From: Hydrangea macrophylla
Lineage: Eukaryota > Streptophyta > Magnoliopsida > Cornales > Hydrangeaceae
Length of the DNA: 64,000 nucleotides
NCBI GenBank assembly: GCA_033977485.1
Contig: CM066983.1
Span: 113,560,605 to 113,624,604, forward strand
Direction of reading: 5' to 3'
Shown: positions 44,678 to 55,000 of the stretch, one piece after another
How the letters are laid out: every line of letters begins with the position of its first letter
Position numbering within the stretch: position 1 is the first letter of the stretch
Notes under the pieces: generated by a model
Told to the model about the DNA's origin: nothing
Database searches by the model: none
Seen by the model: the letters and a program-made list of their open reading frames with translations, nothing else
Position numbers and translations under genes: made by a program

Positions 44678-47600
44678 ATGGACAAGAGTATGCTTGGAGA
44701 TCTGGACTCTCTTCCTGAAGAAGATAAGATCCGAATGTCCACTATGATCGATCAGTTACAAATTCGCGACAGGTTCTCCTTTTTCTTACTCAGTTTTTTT
44801 TTTTGCTTTAATTATAGCGATTGTCATATTGGTAATTCTGCTTCTTTTTTCAATTTCTGATGTGATTAATTTGTGGTATTTTGTTCACATGTCTTTTTTA
44901 TATTATTTCAATTGGTTGATTGTTACAATGAGGTTACTTATATGTTTTTTTTGTGGGTAATGCAATTGATATGAGAACTGGATTTAGAACATGAATGGTG
45001 TCATTTTTCTATTCAGCTTATGAACTTATAGATTGTGTTTTTTTTACAAGACGTGTATTAGTGTATATGAATTTCAAGCTGAGTTTGGCAATCCATTTGT
45101 AATATGGAACAAGTGGAATCCATTTTAGAGAAAAAAGCATGAGAAATCAATTAAGATGTTTTGGATGTGTGCAAAGACAACCAATGAATGCACAAGTTCG
45201 AAGGAGTGATAGTGTTCACATTGAGGGTAAAGTTAGGGGAAGAGGTAGAAGAACATTGACATGAGCAGAGGTCATAAGGAAAGATACTATAGTGTGTCGT
45301 TTGAATGAGACAATAGTTTTAGGAAGAGCAACACGGAGGATCGTGATTTATTATTTATGTAGCCGGCCTCAACTAGTTTGGTCTCCACAAAATTATCAAT
45401 TAGTTGGTTGAGTTACAATAGAGAATAAAACTTATATCTGCATTGGGCAGAGATCCGAGGCACAGTAAGGTAGGTGCTGTCAGTTGTAGTTTGTGGGATT
45501 ATGTAGTAGATTTTTTCCAATAGTAAGTAATTACAACCCACGTATGTATGTCATATGTATACTATTTGTATAGACATGTATCATGTTTATATATATATAT
45601 ATTTATTTTTCATGTTCATATATATATATATTGTATGTATGTCAAGTTGGTTAATTCTTTTTAACAACATACTAAAATATAACCGCGAGCATGCATATAT
45701 GATTTTTTTGGTTGCATCTAAGTCATATACCCGTGTGAAAGTTTAGGCCAGTAAAAGAGAATTAGTACTTTTAATTCTATTAATTAATGGTTTTGGTATC
45801 TCCCGTGATTATTAATTATTAGAGGGTTGGCTTTTAATATATTTTCCAGGTGATTTGTGTTCTAGACCTATTTCTATTAAACCCGTGCTATCCATACAGT
45901 TTCTGATCTGCTGGATAGTGTACACTCAAAAGATCAGTTCATTCTCCGATTGCTATGCACTTAGGCTGGCTTCTCTATACAAGCACAATGCACTTAAAAA
46001 ACACCTGATATCCAAAGGAAACCAACACACACAAAATCAGCACAACTCAACAAAGCACACAACTTAGACCAAAAAAATTTAAAAATAAAAAAGAAAATAG
46101 GATAATTACGAGAATGCATATATGATTTTTTGATGCATCGTAAGTCATATACCCGTGTGACAGTTTTGGTCAGTAAAAGCAAATTAGTATTTTTAGTTCA
46201 TTAATTAATGGCTTTGGCATCTCCTGTGAATCATGATTATTAATTATTAGAGGGTCGTCTTTTAGTATAATTTCTAAGAGATTTTTGTTCTAGACCTATT
46301 TCTAGTAAACTTGTGTTATCCCTTCTATTTCTGGTCTGCTGGATAAGTGGATAGTAAACACTCAAAAGTTCAATTCATTCTCTGATTTCTATGCGCGTAG
46401 GCTGGCTTCTCTATACAAGCACAATGCACGTAAACCCCAAGAGCTATGTAGCATGGATATGACACAATAACGAGACGGCGACATGGCAAATCTTAAAAAT
46501 GTAGGATACTGTCATGGCTAGGATACGGCGAATAAAATTATAGTTTTCTAGAGTGAATTATACATTATCCCGTGTACTGTCCCCTCTCATTACCTAGATT
46601 TTCCAAATAGATCCATTACTTATCTCGGATTTTATTATATTAGAATTTCTTAACCTCACAGTCATAGTTTTAAAACTATTTTCAAAGAAACCACATTGCC
46701 TTGTCTATTCCGTTGTCCTGCCATGTCGGTCGCGTGTCCGACATGTGTTCGATGTCTACTAAGATGCTTTTTTGTTTGAATGTCCGACATGGACAGGACA
46801 CCCAAATTGAAGTGTACAGGCTACATAGCCTGAGAGCTATAGATCTGTTTATTCGCACAGCATTGCTTGAACTTTTGGAGAAGTATTTCGTGAGAAGGTT
46901 GAAAGGTGTAGAGCTTCATGTTTATACATCTCCCGTAAGAGTAAAACATCTCTTCTAGTTGCTGGGTGTGATTACCACAAAATGTGTGATGGCTGTGTAT
47001 GTAACTTCTTGGGGAATGGTCTGTTCATATGTGATTCATTGTTTGATTCTCAAAGAAAAACAAACTTATTAAATGCAACACATGTTACCTTTAGTACAAT
47101 CTATTTATGCTTTGCTCCTGATTACAATTCACAGCTGAGTCGGCTGACATGATTTGGCTGCCAATGGCGGAGAAAATATTTGTGCACAATATTATTTCAG
47201 GATTACATCTAATATATTATTGGCATGGACCGCATGGTCCAGCTTTTAAACATGTTGTACGAGATGCCGAGGTTTATCCCCCCTCCATTACTTCATCCTT
47301 AAGGTTAGTTCGTCACTATTTCCTACGTGATAACCTGGACCTTGGTGCAGGTAGAGCCTATATTTGGTGTGGTAGGTGGTGCCCATAGAGGGTCCACCGC
47401 GATCCTCTAATGGGACTCTGAAAGTTACGATATTGGCAAAACGTAGTGAAAATATGTAATGAGAAAACTTTTGATACTATTTTTCATTATTGTTCTTTTC
47501 CACTCACAATGCAGCAACAATAGAGCCTAATCATGTTACCTCTCTCAATGATATATGCAGTCTAAGAATGTATAATTCACTCGTAGAGAGATGTTTCACC

Positions 47601-47747
47601 GACTGTGTGGACACCTTCCGGCGCAAAACCCTGGACAAACAAGAGGAGACCTGTGTCCGAAGGTGTGCTGAGAAGTTCCTGAAGCACTCCATGCGTGTTG
47701 GCCTGAGATTCGCAGAGCTCAACCAAGGCACAGCTACACCCGATTAA
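44678..47747 (+). CDS. TIM9: Mitochondrial inner-membrane import chaperone Tim9 (93 aa, two exons)
   Basis: Small Tim chaperone of the mitochondrial intermembrane space. With Tim10 it carries hydrophobic carrier proteins to the TIM22 insertase. Exon 1 is 44678-44772 ([16 protein letters not shown], then MIDQLQIRD). Exon 2 is 47561-47747, from [16 protein letters not shown] to the end. Donor GACAG|GTTCTC, acceptor ATATGCAG|TCTAAG, phase 2; joined length 282 nt. The twin CX3C motif is present: CFTDC, then CVRRC 16 residues on, which form the two disulphides of the helical hairpin. The length equals the usual plant Tim9. The one intron is 2.8 kb and filled with repeats, including a LINE remnant. 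AATAAA at 47922 may be the poly(A) signal. The gene appears intact. Confidence 0.95.
45120..45430 (+). pseudogene. RTE-type LINE 3' remnant in the Tim9 intron
   Basis: Translation from about 45138 gives [17 protein letters not shown], then [18 protein letters not shown] and [10 protein letters not shown] with a stop between. This is a decayed version of the conserved C-terminus of RTE-like non-LTR reverse transcriptases (pattern RWFGHVQRRP, then RGRGRPK). Only the last about 80 codons remain. Confidence 0.7.
45687..46433. repeat. Two-copy direct duplication in the Tim9 intron, about 310 bp each
   Basis: Copies at about 45687-45998 and 46111-46433 share GCATATATGATTTTTT, AGTCATATACCCGTGTGA, TTATTAATTATTAGAGGGT, GTTCTAGACCTATTTCTA and GGCTGGCTTCTCTATACAAG. 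They differ by many substitutions and small indels, so the event is old. Spacer about 110 bases. Confidence 0.85.
46436..47400. other. Rest of the Tim9 intron: possible foldback, no gene
   Basis: At 46440-46850 weak inverted ends (AGAGCTATGTAGC and GGCTACATAGCCTGAGAGCT) and GGACACCCA/TGTCCGACATG phrases suggest an old foldback element. The open stretches at 46701-46958 and 47149-47388 have no recognisable protein features and lie inside the intron. Confidence 0.4.
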
Positions 47748-47921
47748 AACCAAAATACTTATAATTTTGTCGGTTAACTCTTGTAACACCTGAAAATGGT
47801 TTTACGACAGTTGAGACTTATTCTTTTACTGTAAGCTTTCTGTTATGCCCTTGTTTAGGAGCAGATGTTCTTGTTCACTGTTTCAGTTTCTGTTTAAATT
47901 TTTGAAGTTCAAGAGGTGTTT

Positions 47922-47927
47922 AATAAA
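47922..47927 (+). terminator. Candidate poly(A) signal of Tim9
   Basis: AATAAA 175 bases after the Tim9 stop codon. Confidence 0.5.
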
Positions 47928-47929
47928 TT

Positions 47930-48818
47930 TGATCAAGGTATAATTTGCTTCATGTATTTATGAGAAGGGAATGAGATTGATGAAAACTCACTCTCTACTT
48001 CTATTTTTGGTGTCTTCTTGTTATTCTCCAGTGGAGAAAATGGCAATTTGCTGGCTGTCTATGTATCACTTTTGACATTAATCTAAACTTGGGGTGCAGT
48101 TCTTTAGGTGCTTATAGTGCTTTTCAAGTGCTTTATTGATTTACATGATGTCCACATAGATAAATTTGTACACACTGACGAATCGTACTTGTACACAAGT
48201 CTTTTCTTTACATTTAACAGCACTAACTACTAATTTTAATACTGACAGTGAACTTAAACATTCGTTACTTTATAGTTTGTGTTGTCAACATTTACTGATT
48301 TTAGTAATCATGCGTAGGCTTAACTTTTCAACAGTGATCTAGTTATTAGTGCTTTTGGGCTATTTCTGAAATTAATAACAAGTGGGTAGGTCTTATAAGC
48401 TATTGAACATTCAAGTTAGATGTGAAACAAAATTTGAGAAAACACCAAAATTTGAGAGCAGATCAACTGAAGGCATGTTTGAATATACCTTAAATTAGAT
48501 GGCTGTCACGGCTCCATCCACTTTTTGTTTGGCATTTTAATGTTGAAATTTTTTGTCAATTGCAAATTGCAATGCATATATTGAAAACTCTCTTAATGTT
48601 ATTTTAAGAGAGTTTACAAAGAATCCCATAAAAAGAAAGAGTAGACATAGCTGCAATTCAGGCAAACCGAGTTTGGCTTTAGATTGGTTTGATTTAAATT
48701 TATTATACACAAATGTGGCCCATATATAACTTACGTATAACATGGGTTTGGGCTCAAGCTCTTATCTAAAAAAAGTTCTCCGTTTGTTTCAACCTAAAAT
48801 ATTTTTTAAAATATATTT
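47930..48818. other. Intergenic downstream of Tim9
   Basis: No gene or clear repeat seen. AT-rich. Confidence 0.4.
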
Positions 48819-48988
48819 GGGTAATACTATGTGCATATAAAATATACACATAAAATATATACATAAATATCTGAGTTATTCATTTCAGTGGGTTTCATGC
48901 CTGTACACAAAGGACCCACTAAAAAAAATAGCCCAATTTTTTATGTACACACTTAATGTGCACATTTTATGTATACCAATCATTACTC
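48819..48988. mobile_element. Miniature element, same family as 8469-8618
   Basis: It begins GGGTAATACTATGTGCATATAA and ends GTGCACATTTTATGTATACCAATCATTACTC. Flanks AATATATTT (48810-48818) and AATATAATT (48989-48997) agree at eight of nine positions, consistent with a 9-bp duplication. Confidence 0.8.
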
Positions 48989-49304
48989 AATATAATTTTA
49001 CATTCATGTAAAACTATTTTTCGGATGAGAGATTGTCCAACCACTATATATTTTAATGGGTTCGTGCTAGGCTTGGGCATGTTTCCGTGAGTTGCAGTCC
49101 TAAGGTTAATAAGTCAACTCATTTTTCTTAGTTAATATTTCCAAAAAGGTAAAAATTGAATTTTAAAAATTAGAGAAAATTGGTGAAAAAGGGTATTAGG
49201 ACAAACTATTTTAGAATTAAGAATAAATAAATTCTACGGCTGGTAAGAAGTCCTTCCATCTATTTATAGACCAAAATACCTCTATCGTCATTACCAACAC
49301 CCCT

Positions 49305-49520
49305 ACCATCTCCGACGACTACCTATGCCACCTATGTCGTTCTCGCCTGACCTTCGGTGACCTCACCTGACCTCCGACGATCATCCACTGTCTCATCTAA
49401 CCTCCGATGACAACCACCTCTACCTCGCCTGACCTCCGGCGACTACCACTATTTTGCCTCCCCCTCACCTGACCTCCGCGACCACGTCCCCTACAACCTC
49501 GTCTGAAATCAGGCGACTTC
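49305..49520. repeat. Minisatellite, CCTGACCTCCGGCGA-type unit
   Basis: Five to six diverged units of about 36 bases contain CTCRCCTGACCTCCGNCGACNACC. The same strand then continues into AT-rich sequence. Confidence 0.75.
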
Positions 49521-49534
49521 CCTCATTTAAAAAT

Positions 49535-49800
49535 ATTAAGTGAAATTTCACTTAAGATAACTGAAGTGAAATATCACTAATTTTTAATGAAGTTAAGTGA
49601 AAATTTACTTTAGCTTAATTTATATATATATTTTTTTAAGTTTGCAATTTCACTAAAGATTGGATGATTTTCACTTAACAAGAGAGGTGAAACTTCACTG
49701 AAAAATCAGAAATTTTCACTTTAAAAAAATTAAAGTAAAATTTCACTTAAGATATCTTAAGTGAAATTTTACTATCTTAAGTGAAATTTTACTTAAGATT
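49535..49800. repeat. Cluster of AAGTGAAATTTCACTT palindromes, including a 40-bp perfect palindrome
   Basis: At least eight variants of AAGTGAAA or TTTCACTT lie in 265 bases, several joined head to head. 49734-49773 is a perfect 40-bp palindrome centred on GATATC. Confidence 0.9.
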
Positions 49801-49964
49801 GTATATTCTGCAACATACCTCACATATGGTGACCTTGCATGGTGGATGCCGGAGTTCGTTATGACGGTGACATCTAGATCCATATCTAGATCTAGATTTC
49901 AATCAGCGATCAAGATCTAGATCTAGATCACAATCATGAGGCTGCACGTCGTCGAAGATAAAGA

Positions 49965-50162
49965 AGGCGATGGAGGTGATGAATCAGTGGTGGTGGTGGT
50001 GGCAAATCAGTGGTGGCAGTGGCGGCGAGAGGAAGGTCGTAGAAGGCAGTGGTGGTGGCGGCGAAAGATCTAGAGATTGTAGAGGCAATGGTGATGGCTA
50101 TGGAAGAAGGGGATGGCGGTGGTGGTGGTAGTGGTGGTGGCGGATTGATGGCGGTGGTGGTA

Positions 50163-50202
<40 letters not shown>
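49965..50202. repeat. GGTGGTGGC-rich repeat followed by (AG)n
   Basis: A GGTGGT/GGCGGT-rich stretch (49980-50163) runs into about 17 AG repeats (50165-50200). The Gly-, Pro- or Ser/Leu-rich frames on either strand are low-complexity artefacts. Together with 49305-49800 it may be the inside of a longer, unrecognised element. Confidence 0.7.
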
Positions 50203-50205
<3 letters not shown>

Positions 50206-50353
50206 TCAAAATAGATTTGTGTGGGAGATTTTAGGGGACTTTAAGATGGAAATTTTTTAGAGTGTGTCCTTGTGTGGTTATTGATTTATGGCTTGTCTTT
50301 TAGTCCAAATTGTTTAAAACTTAGGGACCTTATACCAAGTCTCCTTTTAATTA

Positions 50354-50443
50354 ATCAACTTCAATACTTTTAACGGCTTACCATAATTCTAGAAACTTAT
50401 CAACTTCAATACTTTTAACGGCTTACCATAATTCTAGAAACTT
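50354..50443. repeat. 45-bp perfect tandem duplication
   Basis: The 45-base unit starting ATCAACTTCAATACTTTTAA and ending ATTCTAGAAACTT is present twice in a row without visible change. Confidence 0.9.
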
Positions 50444-51142
50444 ACCATCTATATAATATCTGAGCATTGACTTTATGGGGAGACATTTTCAACCCTTGGA
50501 TCTTAATCCAGTGGTTGACAACCACTCAAGGCATTCCTATCTCTATCTCTCTCTTCAATGGCATAAACAAATCCAATCCAAACAAACTCAGCTCACTCCA
50601 AATAAATCCAGGCCAAGTCTTTAATCTAATGGTCAAAATTAAATTAATTGTAGAACTTATCAACATATTCTCTTTGAAAATTTAATTTTTAGTCTTTTAA
50701 ATAATAATAATAATAATAATCATCATCATCATAATAATAAAAAATAATTTTTTACTTAACAGATGTTTGAATATTAGAGCCAAATGTACGCGGAGTTAAG
50801 TGCCAAATGCATTTAAATTATTCAATTATCCTAACATTATTATTTTTATTTTTTTTGGCACTGTGTCTTGGACACGGACAATTATTAGTAATTCCATATG
50901 CAAAATTAAAGAGGGAAAAACAAAATTAAACGTTATATCTCACCTCCATCATGTACTATGTACCTTACCGCCAAATGTAAATCAATCAGACGGTCTATAT
51001 TTAATAGCCCAACAAGAATCTTTCAGACCGTTGATACGGCTTGATCAGACGTCCCAGCGAAGTCCAAACATCAATACCCTAACACGCCAGCAATCAGTTA
51101 AAACGTATCTTTCACTTAAAAACCTCGAGAGCTCACATCCAA

Positions 51143-51278
51143 TCCAACGGTCAGAAAATTCCCGGGAACCCATCCAATATGTTCGACATTTAACGCATGT
51201 CTCCATACTATAATAGGAGAGTGCCGTTTGAGGTTCAAAACCTTCCCCTAACGTTCACGTGCACCGTCAACGGCCGTT
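51143..51278 (+). promoter_or_regulatory. MYB3R promoter: MSA element and AACGG cores
   Basis: TCCAACGGTCA at 51143-51153 matches the mitosis-specific activator consensus YCYAACGGYYA at every position. A palindromic AACGGCCGTT lies at 51269-51278 (two inverted cores). MSA elements are the binding sites of MYB3R proteins themselves, so self-regulation is a reasonable inference. TA-rich TATA-like sequence is at 51360-51402. Confidence 0.65.
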
Positions 51279-51403
51279 AACAGGTACAAGGAATTCAAAG
51301 CATAATGTACAACAAAATTCTCTAACGCAGAGAAACGGAGACGTCGAAGGGCCTATACGTTATATATGAACTTACATATATAATATATATGTATATATAA
51401 TAC

Positions 51404-51602
51404 AGATTTGTTTGCTTTCTCGCTTTCTCTCTCCTGTTTGGTTCAACGGGCAAGGTTTTTTTTTCGAACGAAGGCACTTTCGCTCACTCTCTCTCTCTCT
51501 CTCTCTCTCTCTCAGAGGTCGCTTGGGGCTTCAATAGCGTGTGAACTTCTTGTTCTCTGGATGAGCTCGACTTCGATTTCTGCCTCTTCTCTGCAAGCAG
51601 AG
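51404..51602 (+). other. MYB3R leader exon (mostly 5' UTR)
   Basis: CT-rich leader with a CT repeat at 51487-51512 ends in a good donor (GCAGAG|GTAGTA). It would splice to GAGGAGATGG at 52000 after TTAG. An ATG at 51561 in this exon is in frame with the MYB3R ATG and no stop intervenes, so it could add 16 residues (MSSTSISASSLQAEEE). Confidence 0.6.
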
Positions 51603-52005
51603 GTAGTATTAGTATACTATTTCAACTGCTTATTGGAAACAATTTGGTCTCTTTTTTTTTTTTTTTCAATACAAAAACTGTTTTTTTGATCCTTTAAACG
51701 CATTTTTCTGTAATTGAACTAGCTCTGATTTGTTTGATTTTAATTATTTTTACAATTTTCGTTTACGGAATCCCTAGAATTATGAATTTACAATATGTTA
51801 TTTGGGTTTTACTAGTTTTGTTTTGATCTAAGTGTTAGTTCAGAGATCTGAGTTTAGGCTATGAAAACTTTTAGTTGTGACTTAAGTGGTAGGTTTTATA
51901 CTTCTGTCTGTGTATTTTGCTTATTTGTAATTAGTTTTAAGGTTGGTTTCTGGGTTATCAATTTTGATTGGGGTGTTGAGTTTTGGAGATGATGGTTAGG
52001 AGGAG

Positions 52006-55000
52006 ATGGCTGAGGTGAAGATGGAAGAGCTTTGTCTTGAGAACAAGCAATCAGCGCCTGCGTCAAGTTCTTCTCTCTCTGAAGGTAGCGGCAGTGTCAC
52101 TGCTAAGTCACCTGGGATATGCAGCCCCACTAGCACATCTGGGTACTGTACTGTAACTTCTAGACCTCTTATTTTTTTGGTTTTACTGAGGAGTGATTGA
52201 TTTTAGCAGAACTTTGTAAGCGGTTGAAAGTGCATTCACAGCTCACCGGTACTGTGGTTGAATCTTTAGTTTAACGAGTTCACTCTCTTGGGCAAGTTAG
52301 TCTGTTTTAGCATTAACTAATGAAGTTTATGGGTTCCTGTGTTGAGCTTGAAAGTAGTGTTAGACCGATTATCTTCAACAAATGGTTGTCCAAGTTTTAG
52401 AGTCATTTGGATAGCTTTTCGGGGCCAACAATCACAATTGTAAGTGATTGGTTAAAAAGCTGTGACCGGATTAGCTTCTCACAGCTTTTAAAACATCTGA
52501 TTCCTTTTATAGCTTTAAAAAAAAAAAAAAAATCTTTTTTTTGAAAGCTCCGATTTGTAGCTTGTTAAAAGATCTCTTATTCCAAAAAGTGATTATATTA
52601 AAACCTAACCCGAACGGGCTCTTAAATGCGGAGAAGGATTGGAAGCTAATTGCAGCACCATTGAATTGGTAAGGGATCTAAAAATTGGAAGCTAATTGGA
52701 GCATAATTGAATTGGTAAGGGATCTAAAACTTTGTTTTTGAGGTAAATTGGTCTTTTGAGAAACAAAAAAAGAAAACGGATACACTTTTGAAATGCACTT
52801 GATTGGATCATGAATTTTAGGAAATGAGTCTTTAAGTAGTTTTATCTACAAGTAAAATTACGGCATGAGTGAAATGAATTTAGACCCCTCAGGCCACCCA
52901 CCCATGTGGTGACATATCATCATAAAACCGAAGTGTACGAAAATTCCAGTGCATGCTGCTACTGTTCTACCACATGATACCCCTTTTTAGTAGTCACCTA
53001 CTTTTCCTACATTAAATAGCATCCTTAACATGCTCCACTTTCTTTGGCCATGTTTACAATATTAAGTTCCTTTAAAAATATTTTAGATACGTAGATATTG
53101 TTTCCTAGCTAACATGCATGGGGATTTTGTGATATCTTTGTAGATGCTCTTTGAAAAGAAGAGATACGTTTCAAATGAGACACTAAAACTTGTCTGTTTG
53201 AAGCCTACAATTGCTTTTTCCATGAGATTATTATCTCTTGGATTGGAAGTTTTTTGTCTGGCGTTAAAATTGATTTGTGATGATTGGGTGACACTTAATG
53301 ATGTGAATGGACATTGTAGGAGGACCACTGGCCCTATTAGGCGAGCAAGGGGAGGCTGGACCCCGCAGGAGGTAAGCCCCGTCTCTATGCATTTACACAT
53401 ATTTGCATTAAAAGCCGTGAAGCTTATGCTCGTACTGGTCCTTTTTGTTAGTTTAACATGAAATGTACGTTTGAATCCACACTAACCTCAATAGAGACCA
53501 TAATTTGACATGTTATAACTCAGATCTCTAGTGTGTACCTGTGTTTGTATATTTGGGCCCATTTGAACTGGCTGTGGCTTCTGTGTTTAGGAAGCAACAA
53601 AAAGCCCCAATCACAAGGGCACCAATGGGAAATACGAAAAATCCATTAAAACCCAAATCTTCTTCCTGTATCATGTTTGGGTTGAAGCACCTCTGGACAC
53701 ACGCTTCTGCCAAAATGGGCTTTTCGAGCTCTAAAGTGCTGCTTCAAATTTATTGTACATTTTGGGTCCGAAAAGCACGTTTGAGTGCAAAAGTGTTTTT
53801 GAGAAGTGATTCCAAGCAGGGCCTTTGTTGTATGGTGCTTGCAATTATTTCAATTTTTGGGGATTGCTCTTTGTTGTGTAACAACTTCTTCAACTTGCTT
53901 CAGGATGACACACTAAAAAGAGCTGTTGCAGTTTACAAGGGGAAATCTTGGAAGAAAATAGGTTTGCTCTTCCCCCTGTGGTGCTTCTAGTAGCAATTCT
54001 TAATTGTTAAAACTACAATGAAGTTGGCAGTTATTCTTTTGTAATGCAACTTTAATGGATTTTGTTGTTTCATAATTTCCTTAACGATTGCGACCTCCTC
54101 TGTCCCTCACACATTGTATCGATCTCCATGGATATTCAGAGAAGTTTCAATTATTACGAACTATGACTATTTGGGCCAGAACTTATTGTCTTGTATAGAA
54201 GCTATACCGTGGTAATTGCTATGTTATGTGGAAGCTACGCCATTAAAAAAAACCAAGTCATTCCTTCTGCTTCTTCCATAAGGACTCTTACAAGAGATCT
54301 AATGACACGTCCAGACATAGCAGGGAATCAAGGTTTTTGTTAAATTCTGGCTACCTTGAATTTGATAAAGACTGTCAAATTTTAAATTAATAACAAACTC
54401 GGTTTTTAATGTCAACTTAGTGGCCTTCTACAATCATTCATATCTCATGGTGTGAATCCTTGATACTCAGTGTCCTCTCCCTCCCGCCCAAGTGTTGGAG
54501 ACACTGAATATTCATTACAATCAATGCAATGAGATGAAATGTCTGTTTCAAAAAATTTTTCTTCAATATAACCTGGTTATTTCAATCTCTATCTCATTAC
54601 ATGAATCCTTAACACTCAGTTTCCTCCCTCCATTTGTCGCGGGGCAGGGCTATTTCACTTGGTGTATCACGCATAGCACCTGTAGATATAACAGTTATTT
54701 GATATTTTTAGTGTACATGTTATTTTATTATTTTCTTACTTTGTTACTAGGATAGAAGTGTATCTTAAGATACATTGTAGGTAAACATGTGAAACAAAAC
54801 ATGCCGATTTTTGCGAACTTTGGTTGTGACTTGTGAAACAAGGGAGGAAACCAATTTATATGATATGTACAAACATCTAACAATCCAATATTTTGCTAAA
54901 TGTCTGAATGCAACAATCATCTATCATCAATAGTATGGTGATGTTTTAAAAGTCAAACTAATGCTTGCAGAAGATTCTCTAAAACAATTTAGGATCCCCC

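Noticed and set aside
47149..47388. 79-aa frame in the Tim9 intron
   Set aside because: Lies within the intron, has no recognised motif and no splice link to the Tim9 frame.
49934..50234. Pro/Ser-rich or Gly-rich frames near 50 kb
   Set aside because: Low-complexity translation of GGTGGT and AG repeats, without start context or homology.
53541..53990. 149-aa frame overlapping MYB3R exon 4
   Set aside because: Its end overlaps the true exon in the same frame by chance; the earlier part is intron and a decayed repeat.
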